Shown: positions 44,993 through 54,307, counted from the stretch's first letter. The stretch: DNA of 64,000 nt from Knoellia remsis (GCF_003002895.1 NZ_PVTI01000002.1:62001-126000), one strand, 5' to 3'. The notes: generated by a model not told the origin, from the sequence alone. A program made the numbers and translations.

Positions 44993-46518
44993 CCGAGAGC
45001 ACCCAGCAGGACGTCGACACGACCGGCACCGGCCTCGACCCCGACGAGCTGGCAACGACCCTGCGCGTCCTCGCCCAGCTGCCCGACCTCGACGCCGACG
45101 ACCCGGCGATCCAGGCGGTGAAGCGCGCTACCGGCCGGATGTACAAGCAGATCCGCAAGGCCCGCCGCCGTGAGGCCAAGGCGCCACTCGTCGCCCACGA
45201 CGAGGCGATCCTTGCCAAGACGGCCACCGGCTCGCCGATGCGCATCGACGACGAGACCAAGGGGATCCTGCTCGAGGTCCCGCCCGTCGGCACGACCGTC
45301 GGCGAGCTCATCACGCCCCGCGGCTGCTACATCTGCAAGGACGACTACACGACCGTCGACGCGTTCTACCACTGGCTGTGCCCGACCTGCGCCGCGAAGT
45401 CCCACGCCAAGCGGGTCCAGCGTGCCGACCTCACCGGCAAGCGCGCGCTGCTCACCGGCGGCCGCGCCAAGATCGGCATGTACATCGCGCTCATGCTGCT
45501 GCGCGACGGCGCCCACCTCACGATCACGACGCGCTTCCCGCACGACGCCGCCCGCCGGTTCGCGGCGCAGGAGGACAGCGCGGACTGGATCGACCGGCTC
45601 AAGGTCGTCGGCATCGACCTGCGCGATCCCACCCAGGTCGTCGCGCTCGCCGACGAGGTCGCTGCCGCGGGGCCGCTCGACATCCTCATCAACAACGCCG
45701 CCCAGACGGTGCGCCGCTCGCCGGGCTCCTACTCCCACCTCGTCGACGGCGAGCAGGTGCCGCTCGAACGCGACGTGCGCTACCCCGAGCTCGTGACCTT
45801 CGACCGGATCAGCGAGGCCCACCCGGCGAACCTCCTCGGCACCCTGCGCGACACCAAGGTCGCCCACCACGAGGGGGAGTCCGAGGAGGACGCCGCCCGC
45901 TCGCTCGCCCAGCGCACCGCCGCGTCGATGACCGAGATGGCCCTCACCGCCGGGCACGCCAGCCTCGACCGGCACCTCGCCGGCACGGCCGTCGACGCCG
46001 GCGGGCTGCTGCCCGACACCCAGACCAACAACTCCTGGACCCAGGTCGTCGACGAGGTCGACCCGCTCGAGCTCCTCGAGGTCCAGCTCTGCAACTCCAC
46101 GGCGCCGTTCATCCTCGTGTCCCGGCTGCGGCCGGCCCTGCGCGCGGCGGTGCAGGGTGGCGCGAGGCGTGCCTACGTCGTCAACGTCTCGGCGATGGAG
46201 GGCCAGTTCTCGCGCCGCTACAAGGGTGCCGGGCACCCGCACACCAACATGGCCAAGGCCGCGCTCAACATGCTCACCCGCACGAGCTCGGGGGAGATGT
46301 TCGAGACCGACCGCATCCTCATGACCGCCGTCGACACCGGTTGGATCACCGACGAGCGGCCGCACCACGAGAAGCTCCGCATCGCCGCCGAGGGCTGGCA
46401 CGCCCCGCTCGACCTCGTCGACGGCGCCGCCCGCGTCTACGACCCGATCGTGCGCGGCGAGGCGGGCGAGGACCTCTACGGCCACTTCCTCAAGGACTAC
46501 GAGCCGAGCCCCTGGTGA
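44989..46518 (+). CDS. SDR-family protein with N-terminal four-Cys knuckle
   Basis: 509 residues, about twice the usual SDR length. The N-terminal ~150 residues include CYICKDDY and LCPTCAAKSHAKR, a probable zinc knuckle. The Rossmann part follows: KRALLTGGRAKIG (TGxxxxxG), NNAAQ, and VNVSAMEG. At the YxxxK position the sequence is HTNMAK, so the catalytic Tyr is replaced by Thr. The C-terminal ~60 residues follow standard SDR order. It is translationally coupled to the Rrf2 regulator. A dehydrogenase reaction cannot be assumed. Confidence 0.8.
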   Translation: MTESTQQDVDTTGTGLDPDELATTLRVLAQLPDLDADDPAIQAVKRATGRMYKQIRKARRREAKAPLVAHDEAILAKTATGSPMRIDDETKGILLEVPPVGTTVGELITPRGCYICKDDYTTVDAFYHWLCPTCAAKSHAKRVQRADLTGKRALLTGGRAKIGMYIALMLLRDGAHLTITTRFPHDAARRFAAQEDSADWIDRLKVVGIDLRDPTQVVALADEVAAAGPLDILINNAAQTVRRSPGSYSHLVDGEQVPLERDVRYPELVTFDRISEAHPANLLGTLRDTKVAHHEGESEEDAARSLAQRTAASMTEMALTAGHASLDRHLAGTAVDAGGLLPDTQTNNSWTQVVDEVDPLELLEVQLCNSTAPFILVSRLRPALRAAVQGGARRAYVVNVSAMEGQFSRRYKGAGHPHTNMAKAALNMLTRTSSGEMFETDRILMTAVDTGWITDERPHHEKLRIAAEGWHAPLDLVDGAARVYDPIVRGEAGEDLYGHFLKDYEPSPW

Positions 46519-46547
46519 GGTGACCGGCGCGCGAGGTGCGCGTCTTC

Positions 46548-46571
46548 GGTATGCCGCGCGGACGGCATACC
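46548..46571. repeat. Inverted GTATGCCG pair (hairpin) plus third copy upstream of rpsP
   Basis: GGTATGCCG/CGGCATACC form a 9-bp stem with a 6-nt loop. A third copy begins at 46583. It lies after the SDR gene and before the rpsP promoter, so a terminator role is plausible. Confidence 0.7.
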
Positions 46572-46652
46572 GCTGCCGCGTCCGTATGCCGGCCGCGCAC
46601 TGCGGGTGCGCGCGGGCGCCGCGCGTGGTCGGGAGCACCCCTCGACCTCTGG

Positions 46653-46658
46653 CAGAAT
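46653..46658 (+). promoter_or_regulatory. Likely -10 of the rpsP promoter
   Basis: TCTGGCAGAATGGTC here and TCTGGCAGACTTGTTC before rplS (52071) share an almost identical block. CAGAAT would be the -10, giving a leader of about 115 nt before rpsP. Confidence 0.45.
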
Positions 46659-46778
46659 GGTCCGCTGTACACCTTCCGCGCCGGAGTCTCCGGCGGCGGA
46701 TACCTACCCCGGGTGACGGCACCCCGCACGAGTCGCGTGCGGTCTCGCCGCGCTCACAACCGAACGGAGACCACACTC

Positions 46779-47630
46779 GTGGCCGTCAAGATTCGTCTCA
46801 AGCGGATGGGCAAGATCCGCACCGCCATCTACCGCGTCGTCGTCATGGACTCGCGCACCAAGCGCGATGGCCGCGCGATCGAGGAGATCGGCAAGTACGA
46901 CCCCAACCAGGAGCCCTCGCTCGTCGAGATCGACATGGAGCGCGCGGACTACTGGGTGGCCCAGGGGGCGCAGCCGACCGAGGCCGTCGCCGCCCTGCTC
47001 AAGCTCTACAAGGACGGCACCCTGAAGGTCGCCGAGGCCAAGCCGAGCAAGAAGGACCTCTACGAGGCCGCCGTCGCCGCCGCGGGCACGTCCGAGGGTG
47101 ACGACACCTCCGGCGCCACCACGGCGAAGAAGAAGGCCTCCAAGAAGGCCGACGCCGCGGTCGAGACCGAGGTCGCCAACGACGCGAAGGCCGACGCCGA
47201 CGCGGCCAAGGACGCCAAGGCCGACGCTGACGCCGAGGTTCCCGCGGAGACCGCGGCCGAGGCCGAGCAGGCCGCCGCGTTCGCCGACACCACCCCCGAC
47301 TCGGTCGAGACCGCCGACAAGGCCGGCGAGGCCGACGTCGTCGAGTCGCCCGCCGAGGCCACCCCGGCGACGGAGACCACCGAGGCCGCCGAGGCCGAGG
47401 GCGAGGACGCCAAGGACGCGAAGGCGGACAAGGACACCGACCTGCCCAAGGGTGCCGCCGCGGCGCTCGAGGACGGCTCGGCTCCCGAGGGCTACATCAT
47501 CAAGGGCAACAAGGACTCGATGAAGTTCCACGAGCCCGACGGCCAGTGGTACGACCAGACCGTCGCCGAGGTCTGGTTCAAGACCGCCGCTGACGCCGAG
47601 GCCGCCGGCTTCGTCAAGGCAGGGTCCTGA
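46779..47630 (+). CDS. rpsP: 30S ribosomal protein bS16 with long tail and extra C-terminal domain
   Basis: 283 residues, against 80-165 usually. Residues 1-80 are standard bS16 ([20 protein letters not shown], then [13 protein letters not shown]). Residues ~90-225 are Ala/Asp/Glu/Lys/Thr low-complexity. The last ~50 residues form a separate small domain ([20 protein letters not shown], then [18 protein letters not shown]) resembling the domain I recall as the sunset domain. GTG 46779 is chosen because bS16 begins there. It heads rpsP-khpA-rimM-trmD. Confidence 0.95.
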   Translation: MAVKIRLKRMGKIRTAIYRVVVMDSRTKRDGRAIEEIGKYDPNQEPSLVEIDMERADYWVAQGAQPTEAVAALLKLYKDGTLKVAEAKPSKKDLYEAAVAAAGTSEGDDTSGATTAKKKASKKADAAVETEVANDAKADADAAKDAKADADAEVPAETAAEAEQAAAFADTTPDSVETADKAGEADVVESPAEATPATETTEAAEAEGEDAKDAKADKDTDLPKGAAAALEDGSAPEGYIIKGNKDSMKFHEPDGQWYDQTVAEVWFKTAADAEAAGFVKAGS

Positions 47631-47632
47631 CC

Positions 47633-47875
47633 GTGCTCGAGGAGGCGCTGGAGCACCTCGTCACCGGCATCGTCGACCACAAGGACGACGTCGCCGTGAA
47701 GCGCAAGGAGCTCCGTCGCGGCGAGATCATCGAGGTGCGCGTGCACCCTGACGACCTCGGTCGGGTCATCGGCCGCTCCGGTCGCACGGCCAGCGCACTG
47801 CGCACCGTGATGACCGCGCTCGCCGGCGGCCGCCAGGTCCGGATCGACATCGTCGACACCGACCGGGTCCGCTGA
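47633..47875 (+). CDS. khpA: KH-domain RNA-binding protein KhpA
   Basis: 80 residues. The KH core is VHPDDLGRVIGRSGRTASALR, with the GxxG loop as GRSG. In other bacteria it pairs with KhpB and affects cell division and small-RNA biology. It lies 2 nt after rpsP, as in most Gram-positives. Confidence 0.94.
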   Translation: MLEEALEHLVTGIVDHKDDVAVKRKELRRGEIIEVRVHPDDLGRVIGRSGRTASALRTVMTALAGGRQVRIDIVDTDRVR

Positions 47876-47902
47876 GCACTCACGATCCGCACCTCGCACC
47901 AT

Positions 47903-47980
47903 CCGTCACCCCTTTTGGGGGACGGCGAGAAACGGCTCCCGAACAAGAGATCAGTTCTCTTGCTCGGGAGCCGTTTCTCG
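47903..47980. terminator. Two consecutive hairpins between khpA and rimM
   Basis: The first hairpin, 47903-47925, has CCCC-TTTT-GGGG at its core. The second, 47926-47980, is a ~25-bp stem starting CGAGAAACGGCTCCCGA with one mismatch. rimM has its own -10 box just after, so the cluster is probably split into two transcripts here. Confidence 0.75.
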
Positions 47981-47999
47981 TGTTCGGGGTCGGGCGAAC

Positions 48000-48005
48000 T
48001 ACGGT
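48000..48005 (+). promoter_or_regulatory. -10 box of leaderless promoter (rimM)
   Basis: TACGGT ends 7 nt before ATG 48013. The ATG itself lies inside a GTATGCCG word. Confidence 0.45.
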
Positions 48006-48012
48006 TGCCCGT

Positions 48013-48603
48013 ATGCCGCGTCCTGCTGAGTCCCTGCTCGTCGCCCGCATCGGCAAGCCCCATGGGCTGCGCGGTGAGGTGACGGTGCAGGTGCACACCG
48101 ACGACCCGGCGGGCCGGTTCGTGCCGGGAGCGGTGTATGACACCGAGGCGGCGGCCGGGACCGGTGTTCCGCGACGACTCACCATCGCCTCGGCGCGCAA
48201 GCATCGCGAGATCTGGCTGCTCGGGTTCGAGGAGATCCCGGACCGGACGGGCGCTGAGTCGCTGCGCGGCACGCGCCTCGTCACGAACCCGTCGGCGGAC
48301 GGGGGCGACTCCGGCAGCGACGGATCCGGCAGCGACGGATCCGACGGCGTCGACGGTGCCGACGAGGGCTTCTACGAGCACGACCTCGTCGGCCTCACCG
48401 TCGTCCGCCCGGCGGGGGAGGCGATCGGCGAAGTGACCGGGCTGACGGTCGGCGCGGCGCAGGACCTGCTCGAGGTGCGCCTCACCGGCGGTCGAGATGT
48501 GCTCGTGCCGTTCGTCGAGGCGCTCGTGCCCGAGGTCGACCTCGACGCCGGTCGTGTCGTCGTCGACGCGCCGCCCGGGCTGTTCGACCTCGACGAGTCC
48601 TGA
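48013..48603 (+). CDS. rimM: Ribosome maturation factor RimM
   Basis: 196 residues. The N-terminal [24 protein letters not shown] is the RimM signature. The C-terminal PRC-barrel begins near [10 protein letters not shown]. Between the domains is a Ser/Gly/Asp linker with a duplicated 15-bp unit (GGCAGCGACGGATCC, near 48310-48340). It assists assembly of the 30S head around uS19. Confidence 0.93.
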   Translation: MPRPAESLLVARIGKPHGLRGEVTVQVHTDDPAGRFVPGAVYDTEAAAGTGVPRRLTIASARKHREIWLLGFEEIPDRTGAESLRGTRLVTNPSADGGDSGSDGSGSDGSDGVDGADEGFYEHDLVGLTVVRPAGEAIGEVTGLTVGAAQDLLEVRLTGGRDVLVPFVEALVPEVDLDAGRVVVDAPPGLFDLDES

Positions 48604-48623
48604 GCGAGAAGGGCATTCACGAC

Positions 48624-49841
48624 ATGCGACTCGACGTCGTCTCGATCTTCCCCGACTACCTCGCACCCCTCGACCTCTCGCTCATCGGCAAGGCCCGGCG
48701 CGACGGGCTGCTCGACCTGCACGTCCACGACCTGCGCGACTTCACGCACGACCGGCACCGCACCGTCGACGACACCCCCTATGGCGGGGGAGCGGGCATG
48801 GTGATGAAGCCGCAGCCGTGGAGTGAGGCGCTGGATCACGTTCTCGCACAAGGGAAGTCGATCGACGCCACCGGGCGGCGGCGCGTCCCGACCCTCATCG
48901 TTCCCGGCCCCGGTGGGGAGCCGTTCACCCAGGCCATCGCGCGCGAGCTCGCCGACGAGCCGTGGCTCGCGTTCGCGTGCGGCCGCTACGAGGGCATCGA
49001 CGAGCGTGTCTACGAGTGGGCGGGGGAGCGGATGCCGGTGCGCGTCCTCTCTCTCGGCGACTACGTCCTCAACGGCGGGGAGGTCGCGGTGCTCGCCATG
49101 GTCGAGGCGATCGCCAGGCTCCTGCCCGGGGTCATCGGCAATGCCGAGTCGCTCGTCGAGGAGTCGCACGAGGACGGGCTGCTCGAGTACCCCGTCTACA
49201 CCAAGCCCGCGACGTGGGACGGCCGCGAGGTGCCCGAGGTCCTGCTCGGCGGCAACCACGCGGCCATCGCGACGTGGCGCCACCAGCAGCGCGTCGAGCG
49301 CACCGCCGCCCGTCGGCCCGACCTGCTGCCGCCGGCCGCCGCGACGAGCGCGCTCGGCGAGCTCGAGGAGCGCGTCGCGACACCGGCCGACGCCCCCGAC
49401 CTGCAGGTGCTCACGCGCGCCTGCTGGGCGCCGGAGTTCGCGCGCTACGGCATGTTCGGCGCCGGCGAGGAGGACCTCGACGAGGTGCGCGACGGCATAC
49501 AGCACTGGGACACGCGCGTCTGGCGACGCGACGGCGCGCTCCTCGCGTCCGTGCGGGTGCGCCCGCACCCCGACGAGGACAGCGCGTGGCAGATCGGGCG
49601 GCTCATGGTGGCGCCGTACCTCCAGGGCCGCGGCCTCGGCCGCGAGCTGCTCGCGTATGCCGAGTCGCTGGCTCCCGAGGACGTCCGCACCTTCTGGCTC
49701 AACACCGGCGCGAAGTCGACCGAGAACCTGCGGATGTACCGCAAGGCCGGTTACCGGGTGCGGCCCGGCGAGGGCGCCTTCCCCGGCACCGTCGACCTCA
49801 CCAAGCGGCGCCCTGCCTCGCCTCCCTCCTCGTCCTCGTGA
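48624..49841 (+). CDS. trmD: TrmD tRNA (guanine37-N1)-methyltransferase fused to a GNAT acetyltransferase
   Basis: 405 residues, against ~245 for TrmD. Residues 1-240 are complete Trm[35 protein letters not shown] and [14 protein letters not shown] (trefoil-knot SAM site). Residues ~250-400 form a GNAT domain with [15 protein letters not shown] (acetyl-CoA loop) and MYRKAGYRV. There is no stop codon between them. TrmD makes m1G37, preventing +1 frameshifting; the target of the acetyltransferase half is unknown. The stop overlaps the next gene (GTGA). Confidence 0.92.
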   Translation: MRLDVVSIFPDYLAPLDLSLIGKARRDGLLDLHVHDLRDFTHDRHRTVDDTPYGGGAGMVMKPQPWSEALDHVLAQGKSIDATGRRRVPTLIVPGPGGEPFTQAIARELADEPWLAFACGRYEGIDERVYEWAGERMPVRVLSLGDYVLNGGEVAVLAMVEAIARLLPGVIGNAESLVEESHEDGLLEYPVYTKPATWDGREVPEVLLGGNHAAIATWRHQQRVERTAARRPDLLPPAAATSALGELEERVATPADAPDLQVLTRACWAPEFARYGMFGAGEEDLDEVRDGIQHWDTRVWRRDGALLASVRVRPHPDEDSAWQIGRLMVAPYLQGRGLGRELLAYAESLAPEDVRTFWLNTGAKSTENLRMYRKAGYRVRPGEGAFPGTVDLTKRRPASPPSSSS

Positions 49842-50518
49842 GTCGCGGAAGCAGGCAGTCGCGGACCGATGTCGCCGCGACCTACGACGTCGTCGCCGAC
49901 GACTATGCCGACCACTTCCCGTCCACCGAACCGGAACAGCCGGCTGACATCGCGATGATCGACCGGTTCACCGCCCTCGTGGGACCGGGTGGGGCGGTGC
50001 TCGACGCCGGCTGCGGCGCGGGTCGGATGCTGCCCGTGCTGGCGTGTGCCGGGGTGCGGCCGGTCGGCGCAGACCTGGCGCCCGGGATGGTCCGTCGCGC
50101 TCGCACGGATCACCCCGAGTTCGACGTGCAGGTGGCGAGCAACGATGCGCTTCCGTTCTCCGACAACGCTTTTGACGGTGTCTTTGCGTGGTACTCGACG
50201 ATCCACACGCCCGACGGCGTGCTGCCGACGATGCTCCACGAGCTCGGCCGGGTGCTGCGACCGGGTGGGGTGCTGCTCGTCGCCTTCCAGACCGGGGTCG
50301 GGATGCAGGACGCCGGCCGGGCCTACCGAGCACTCGGGTACGACGTCGAGCTGGTGCGGCACCTGCGCACCGCCGACGTCATGTCGCGATGGTTGGCGCA
50401 GGCCGGGATCCGCGAGGTGGCCCGCCTCGACCGTGAGGCTGCCGGCGACGAACGGGACGGCCAAGCGGTGCTGATCGGACGGCATACGGGCGAGACCCCG
50501 GTAGCCTCGCCTGCGTGA
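49838..50518 (+). CDS. Class I SAM-dependent methyltransferase
   Basis: 226 residues. [14 protein letters not shown] is the usual UbiE/Methyltransf_11 opening. Motif I is [15 protein letters not shown], motif [15 protein letters not shown], and motif [17 protein letters not shown]. Substrate unknown. Coupled to trmD by GTGA and to the next gene by GTGA. Confidence 0.85.
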   Translation: MSRGSRQSRTDVAATYDVVADDYADHFPSTEPEQPADIAMIDRFTALVGPGGAVLDAGCGAGRMLPVLACAGVRPVGADLAPGMVRRARTDHPEFDVQVASNDALPFSDNAFDGVFAWYSTIHTPDGVLPTMLHELGRVLRPGGVLLVAFQTGVGMQDAGRAYRALGYDVELVRHLRTADVMSRWLAQAGIREVARLDREAAGDERDGQAVLIGRHTGETPVASPA

Positions 50519-51114
50519 CGACCCCGCCGCTCAACCCGCCGGACCTGCGCGCCGCCCACGACCGGCTCTCGCGCCAACTGCGGATCGTCGGCGGCATCGC
50601 GACGGCAGTGCTCGTCGGGTTCGCGCTGTTGCTCGGTGTCGTCCTGTTGGCGGCCGAGAGCTGGGTCACGGGGCTCATCGTGGCTCTCGCCATCGTGGCT
50701 TTCGAAGGTGCGCTCATCGCGTTCTCGGCCGCGCGCGACCGCAAGGTCGGAGGCCCGGCCGGCCCCGGAGCCTCCAGCCTCGGGCAGGTCGTGACGACCG
50801 CGCCGCCCCCGCAGGTGTGGGAGGCCGTGTATGCCGCCCTGCGCGCCGAGGGTTTCGGCGCGCAGGGGCTGTCGGACCCGCTGACGGTGCAGGCGAGCCG
50901 GTCGCTGTCGATGATGAGCTACGGCGACGCGATCACGGTCCGGCTCGAGCCGAACGGTCACGGGCGCGGGCTCGTGACGGTCTGGGCGCGGCCGTCGTTC
51001 CCGATGCAGTGGCTGGCCTACGGCCGGAACCGGCGGTTCGCCAACGCGATCCTCCGGGCGGTCCCGGGTGTGCACGAGACGGCTCGCCAGCCGCGCCCTC
51101 GCTCGCAAGCCTGA
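50515..51114 (+). CDS. Membrane protein of unknown function
   Basis: 199 residues. Two adjacent hydrophobic segments (residues ~25-75: VGGIATAVLVGFALLLGVVL and GLIVALAIVAFEGALIAF) precede a soluble C-terminal domain with WEAVYAALRAEGFGAQGLSD. I do not recognise a named family. It is co-translated with the methyltransferase. The 75 bp that follow hold only a partial inverted repeat around GGCTCGCGAGCC. Confidence 0.6.
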   Translation: MTTPPLNPPDLRAAHDRLSRQLRIVGGIATAVLVGFALLLGVVLLAAESWVTGLIVALAIVAFEGALIAFSAARDRKVGGPAGPGASSLGQVVTTAPPPQVWEAVYAALRAEGFGAQGLSDPLTVQASRSLSMMSYGDAITVRLEPNGHGRGLVTVWARPSFPMQWLAYGRNRRFANAILRAVPGVHETARQPRPRSQA

Positions 51115-51189
51115 TCGATCCGGCTGGGGAAGCATGCCCCGGCTCGCGAGCCGGATTGAGCACGGCGCCTCCGAGGCGCGTCACCACGG

Positions 51190-51948
51190 CTAGGGGCGCA
51201 GGCGCTCGCGCAGGTCCGCCGGCAGCAGCCTGGCCGCGTCGATGAGCTGCCCGGCGACGACCGCCGTCGTCGTCTGCGCCGCCATGATCCCGAGGAGCAC
51301 GAGCACCTGCGCCGCCGCGGCCTGGGCCGGCGACCCGCCACCGAGCAGCACCCCGATGAACGCGCCCGGCAACGTCACGACCCCCGCCGTGCGCACCTGG
51401 TCGAGCCCGGGGATGAGCGCCTCGGGCAGCCGCCGGTGGGTGATCTCGTCGATGGCCTGGGCGCGGGTCATGCCGAGAGAGAGCGCCGCGTCGTACTGGC
51501 CGGTCTCCTCGCGCAGCGCCGCGAAGGCCCGGCGCCCGACGAGGGTGTGGCCGTTCATCGTGTTGCCGAGGATGATGCCGACGACCGGGATGAGCGCGAT
51601 GCCCTCGAGCGGGACCGTCCGCGTCACCAGGATGATCGTCACGACCGGCAGCAGCCCGGCCGCCATGGCCAGCGTCGCCCACGGCCATGCGCCCACCGCC
51701 TCCACCCGCCGCGTCGTCGTCACGACCGCGACGCCGAACATGAAGCACAGCAGCAGCACCGACAGCCACAGCGAGCGCGCCACCGCCGTGATGACGAGCG
51801 CCGCCAGTCCCAGCTGGAGCACCGCCCTCCCGGCCGCCACGACAGTGGAACCCGGCCGCGGAAGCCGCCCCACGGCATACATCACGAGCGTCAGCGCGAG
51901 AAGCGCGACGCACGCGATGGCGACCGGCCACCCGGGTTCGATGCTCAC
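51190..51948 (-). CDS. FetB/UPF0014-family ABC permease
   Basis: 252 residues, seven or so membrane segments. VRAVLQ-like AGRAVLQLGLAALVI, then GNTMNGHTLVGRRAFAALRE and PGAFIGVLLGGGSPAQAAAAQ are diagnostic of UPF0014. The E. coli homologue FetB exports iron with the ATPase FetA. No ATPase gene is adjacent in this window. A TAGCGT box 6 nt upstream suggests a leaderless mRNA. Confidence 0.87.
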   Translation of the reverse strand: MSIEPGWPVAIACVALLALTLVMYAVGRLPRPGSTVVAAGRAVLQLGLAALVITAVARSLWLSVLLLCFMFGVAVVTTTRRVEAVGAWPWATLAMAAGLLPVVTIILVTRTVPLEGIALIPVVGIILGNTMNGHTLVGRRAFAALREETGQYDAALSLGMTRAQAIDEITHRRLPEALIPGLDQVRTAGVVTLPGAFIGVLLGGGSPAQAAAAQVLVLLGIMAAQTTTAVVAGQLIDAARLLPADLRERLRP

Positions 51949-51954
51949 CCGCCC

Positions 51955-51960
51955 ACGCTA
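51955..51960 (-). promoter_or_regulatory. -10 box of leaderless promoter (fetB-like gene)
   Basis: The minus-strand TAGCGT ends 6 nt before the GTG at 51948. Confidence 0.4.
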
Positions 51961-52073
51961 GGGCCTCGCGCCCACACCGCCGTTGTCACCGCGCCCAACG
52001 AAGGGAGTCCCGCCCGTCGCGCGCACGACCGGCTGACCGCCGTCGCGATTTCTCGGTATGCCGGGTGCTCTGG

Positions 52074-52247
52074 CAGACTTGTTCCTCGCGTGTCGTCGTC
52101 ATGACGGCCCCCGCCACAGGGGGAGTGCGACAGCGCGGCCCCACGGGCCCGCGCCGAGCATGAGGCCGGACGAGGCGCACCACTCCAGACAGCAGCACCA
52201 CCTTCTTCGTGGGTGACCTGTGGCACCGCACAGAAAGCGAATGCACC
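52074..52247 (+). promoter_or_regulatory. rplS promoter (-10 CAGACT) and ~160-nt leader
   Basis: CAGACT at 52074-52079 lies in the block TCTGGCAGACTTGTTC, shared with the rpsP promoter. The leader to 52247 holds no ORF and has GC-rich segments able to fold, so a regulatory 5' UTR is possible. I could not match it to a known leader. Confidence 0.4.
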
Positions 52248-52607
52248 ATGCAGCGTTTCGACGAGATCGACAAGGCCTCCCTCAAGGAGGTTCCGGACTT
52301 CCGCGCCGGTGACACCGTCAACGTCCACGTCAAGGTCGTCGAGGGCACCCGCTCCCGTATCCAGCAGTTCAAGGGCGTCGTCATCCGTCGTCACGGTGGC
52401 GGCATCGGCGAGACCTTCACGGTCCGCAAGGTCTCCTTCGGTGTCGGTGTCGAGCGCACCTTCCCGCTCCACACGCCGATCATCGACCACATCGAGGTCG
52501 TCACCCGCGGTGACGTCCGCCGCGCGAAGCTCTACTACCTGCGCGACCTGCGCGGCAAGGCCGCCAAGATCAAGGAGAAGCGCGAGACGTCGCAGCCTGC
52601 CGGCTGA
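52248..52607 (+). CDS. rplS: 50S ribosomal protein bL19
   Basis: 119 residues. [20 protein letters not shown], then [20 protein letters not shown] and [17 protein letters not shown] are the full L19 pattern. It bridges the subunits. It precedes the signal peptidase genes as in other actinobacteria. Confidence 0.97.
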   Translation: MQRFDEIDKASLKEVPDFRAGDTVNVHVKVVEGTRSRIQQFKGVVIRRHGGGIGETFTVRKVSFGVGVERTFPLHTPIIDHIEVVTRGDVRRAKLYYLRDLRGKAAKIKEKRETSQPAG

Positions 52608-52636
52608 GCGTCCGCTCTCCGCACAGGCCGGGCGAC

Positions 52637-52642
52637 TAGCAT
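52637..52642 (+). promoter_or_regulatory. -10 box of leaderless promoter (lepB copy 2)
   Basis: TAGCAT ends 7 nt before ATG 52650. Confidence 0.45.
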
Positions 52643-52649
52643 CGTCGCG

Positions 52650-53390
52650 ATGACGTCTCCGGCCACACCCGACACCGACCCGGTCCCCGCCTCCACGGCG
52701 ACGGCCGGGTCGAGTCGTGCCCGGCACCGGCTGCCCGTGCTCCTTGCCGTCGGTGTGCTCGTCGTCATGCTCGTGCGTGCCTTCCTCGCGCAGCCGTATG
52801 CCGTGGCGAGCGCGTCGATGTCACCCGGCCTCGCGGAGGGGGAGAGGGTGCTGGCCGTCAAGGTCGGTCAGCCGTCGGTCGGTGACGTGGTCGTCGCCGA
52901 CGTGACCGAGGCCTGGCCCGGTCCGGACCGCGCGTCCTACACCGACGACGGTCTCATCGGGCGCTCACTGTCCTCGGCCTCGGCGGCGCTCGGGATCGAC
53001 CTCGGTGAGCAGTCCGTCCTCGGGCGGGTTGTCGCGACCGGAGGAGACAAGGTCACCTGCTGCACCGACGGGCGGCTCAGCGTCAACGGCACGGCGGTCG
53101 GCGCACGGCTCCCCGCCAACGCTGCCCCGTTCGAGGTGACCGTGCCCCCGGGCCGCTACTTCCTGCTCAGCGACAACCCCGACGAGGCCAACGACTCGCG
53201 CACCCATGTCGGTGCCGGCTCGGTCAGCACCGACGGCACCGTGCCGGCGAGCGCCATCATCGGCACGGTGGCCACCCGGATCTGGCCGGTGGGGCGCATG
53301 GGTAGCCTGTCCGGGCCCGACGCCCTCGGCGCGACCAGCGCCGCGCACGGCAGGTCCATCCCCACCAAGCCCTCCACCACCGAGCCCTGA
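52650..53390 (+). CDS. Signal peptidase I-like protein lacking the catalytic lysine, copy 2
   Basis: 246 residues. A membrane anchor (LPVLLAVGVLVVMLVRAFLA) is followed by SASMSPGL, retaining the catalytic Ser position. Where active paralogues have [10 protein letters not shown] or VKRVIGTPGD, this one reads LGRVVATGGD, so the general-base Lys is Gly. The CC motif (VTCCTDG) and the LLSDNPDEANDSR box (for GDHRSxSxDS) are degenerate but present. Possibly inactive, regulatory, or dependent on another base. It is followed by a canonical copy 14 bp later. Confidence 0.85.
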   Translation: MTSPATPDTDPVPASTATAGSSRARHRLPVLLAVGVLVVMLVRAFLAQPYAVASASMSPGLAEGERVLAVKVGQPSVGDVVVADVTEAWPGPDRASYTDDGLIGRSLSSASAALGIDLGEQSVLGRVVATGGDKVTCCTDGRLSVNGTAVGARLPANAAPFEVTVPPGRYFLLSDNPDEANDSRTHVGAGSVSTDGTVPASAIIGTVATRIWPVGRMGSLSGPDALGATSAAHGRSIPTKPSTTEP

Positions 53391-53404
53391 GAGCGGGACA
53401 CGTG

Positions 53405-54307
53405 ATGACGAGCCACGAGGCCCGGTTCGACCCGGGCCCAGCCGACCGCGACGGCGCGCGAGGGCCCGATGACCTCGACCACCCGTTCGAGGGATACGGG
53501 CCCGGGCCGGATGCCTCCGGGTTGGAGGCCCCAGGGCCGAACGGGCCCGAGGAGCCCGGTCGGGGGCGCTCGGCGATGGGTGCGCTCGGCGCCGCGGTGC
53601 GCGAGTTCGTCGTCGTCGTCGCGATGGCGCTCGCACTGTCGTTCGTCGTCAAGACGTGGCTCGTGCAGGCGTTCTACATCCCGTCCGGCTCGATGGAGGA
53701 CACGCTCATCGTCGACGACCGGGTCGTCGTCAACAAGCTCGTCCCCGACACTGTCGACCTGCAGCGCGGCGACGTCGTCGTCTTCGAGGACCCGGCGGAC
53801 TGGCTGGCGCCGATCCCCGAGGTGAGCCACGGCCCCGTCCGCGACGGGATCGAGCGGGTCCTGACCTTCGTCGGCCTCCTCCCGAACACGTCCGACGACC
53901 ACCTCATCAAGCGGGTCATCGGCATGCCGGGCGACCGCGTCGTCTGCTGCGACTCGCAGGGACGCCTCACGATCAACGGCGCCCCGATCACCGAGCCGTA
54001 CATCAAGCCCGGTGACGTCGCCAGCTCGATCAGCTTCGACATCACCGTTCCCGCGGGCAAGGTCTGGGTCATGGGCGACCACCGCAGCGACTCCGAGGAC
54101 TCGCGCTACCACGACCCGGACGGCACCGGCGAGCAGGGCTCGGTCCCGATCGACAAGATCACCGGCCGCGCCGTCGCCATCGTCTGGCCGTTCGACCGGG
54201 CGGGCTGGCTGCGTCGCCCGGAGGCGACGTTCGCGACCGTGCCCCCTCCCGGTCAGGTGACGCAGCGCGAGTCCACCGGCTCGCCGTCGCCCAGCGGCAC
54301 TCCCTGA
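53405..54307 (+). CDS. lepB: Signal peptidase I (S26A), copy 3
   Basis: About 300 residues. A Pro/Gly/Asp-rich cytoplasmic N-terminus (~60 residues) is followed by the anchor [20 protein letters not shown], catalytic Ser in PSGSMEDTL, Lys in [11 protein letters not shown], the CC motif VVCCDSQG, and [12 protein letters not shown]. All catalytic elements are intact. GTG 53402 and ATG 53405 are adjacent; the ATG is better spaced from GAGCGGGA. Confidence 0.94.
   Translation: MTSHEARFDPGPADRDGARGPDDLDHPFEGYGPGPDASGLEAPGPNGPEEPGRGRSAMGALGAAVREFVVVVAMALALSFVVKTWLVQAFYIPSGSMEDTLIVDDRVVVNKLVPDTVDLQRGDVVVFEDPADWLAPIPEVSHGPVRDGIERVLTFVGLLPNTSDDHLIKRVIGMPGDRVVCCDSQGRLTINGAPITEPYIKPGDVASSISFDITVPAGKVWVMGDHRSDSEDSRYHDPDGTGEQGSVPIDKITGRAVAIVWPFDRAGWLRRPEATFATVPPPGQVTQRESTGSPSPSGTP

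Noticed and set aside
46536-46778. N-terminal extension of bS16
   Set aside because: bS16 begins at [10 protein letters not shown]; the extension would cover the promoter and the word-based hairpin.
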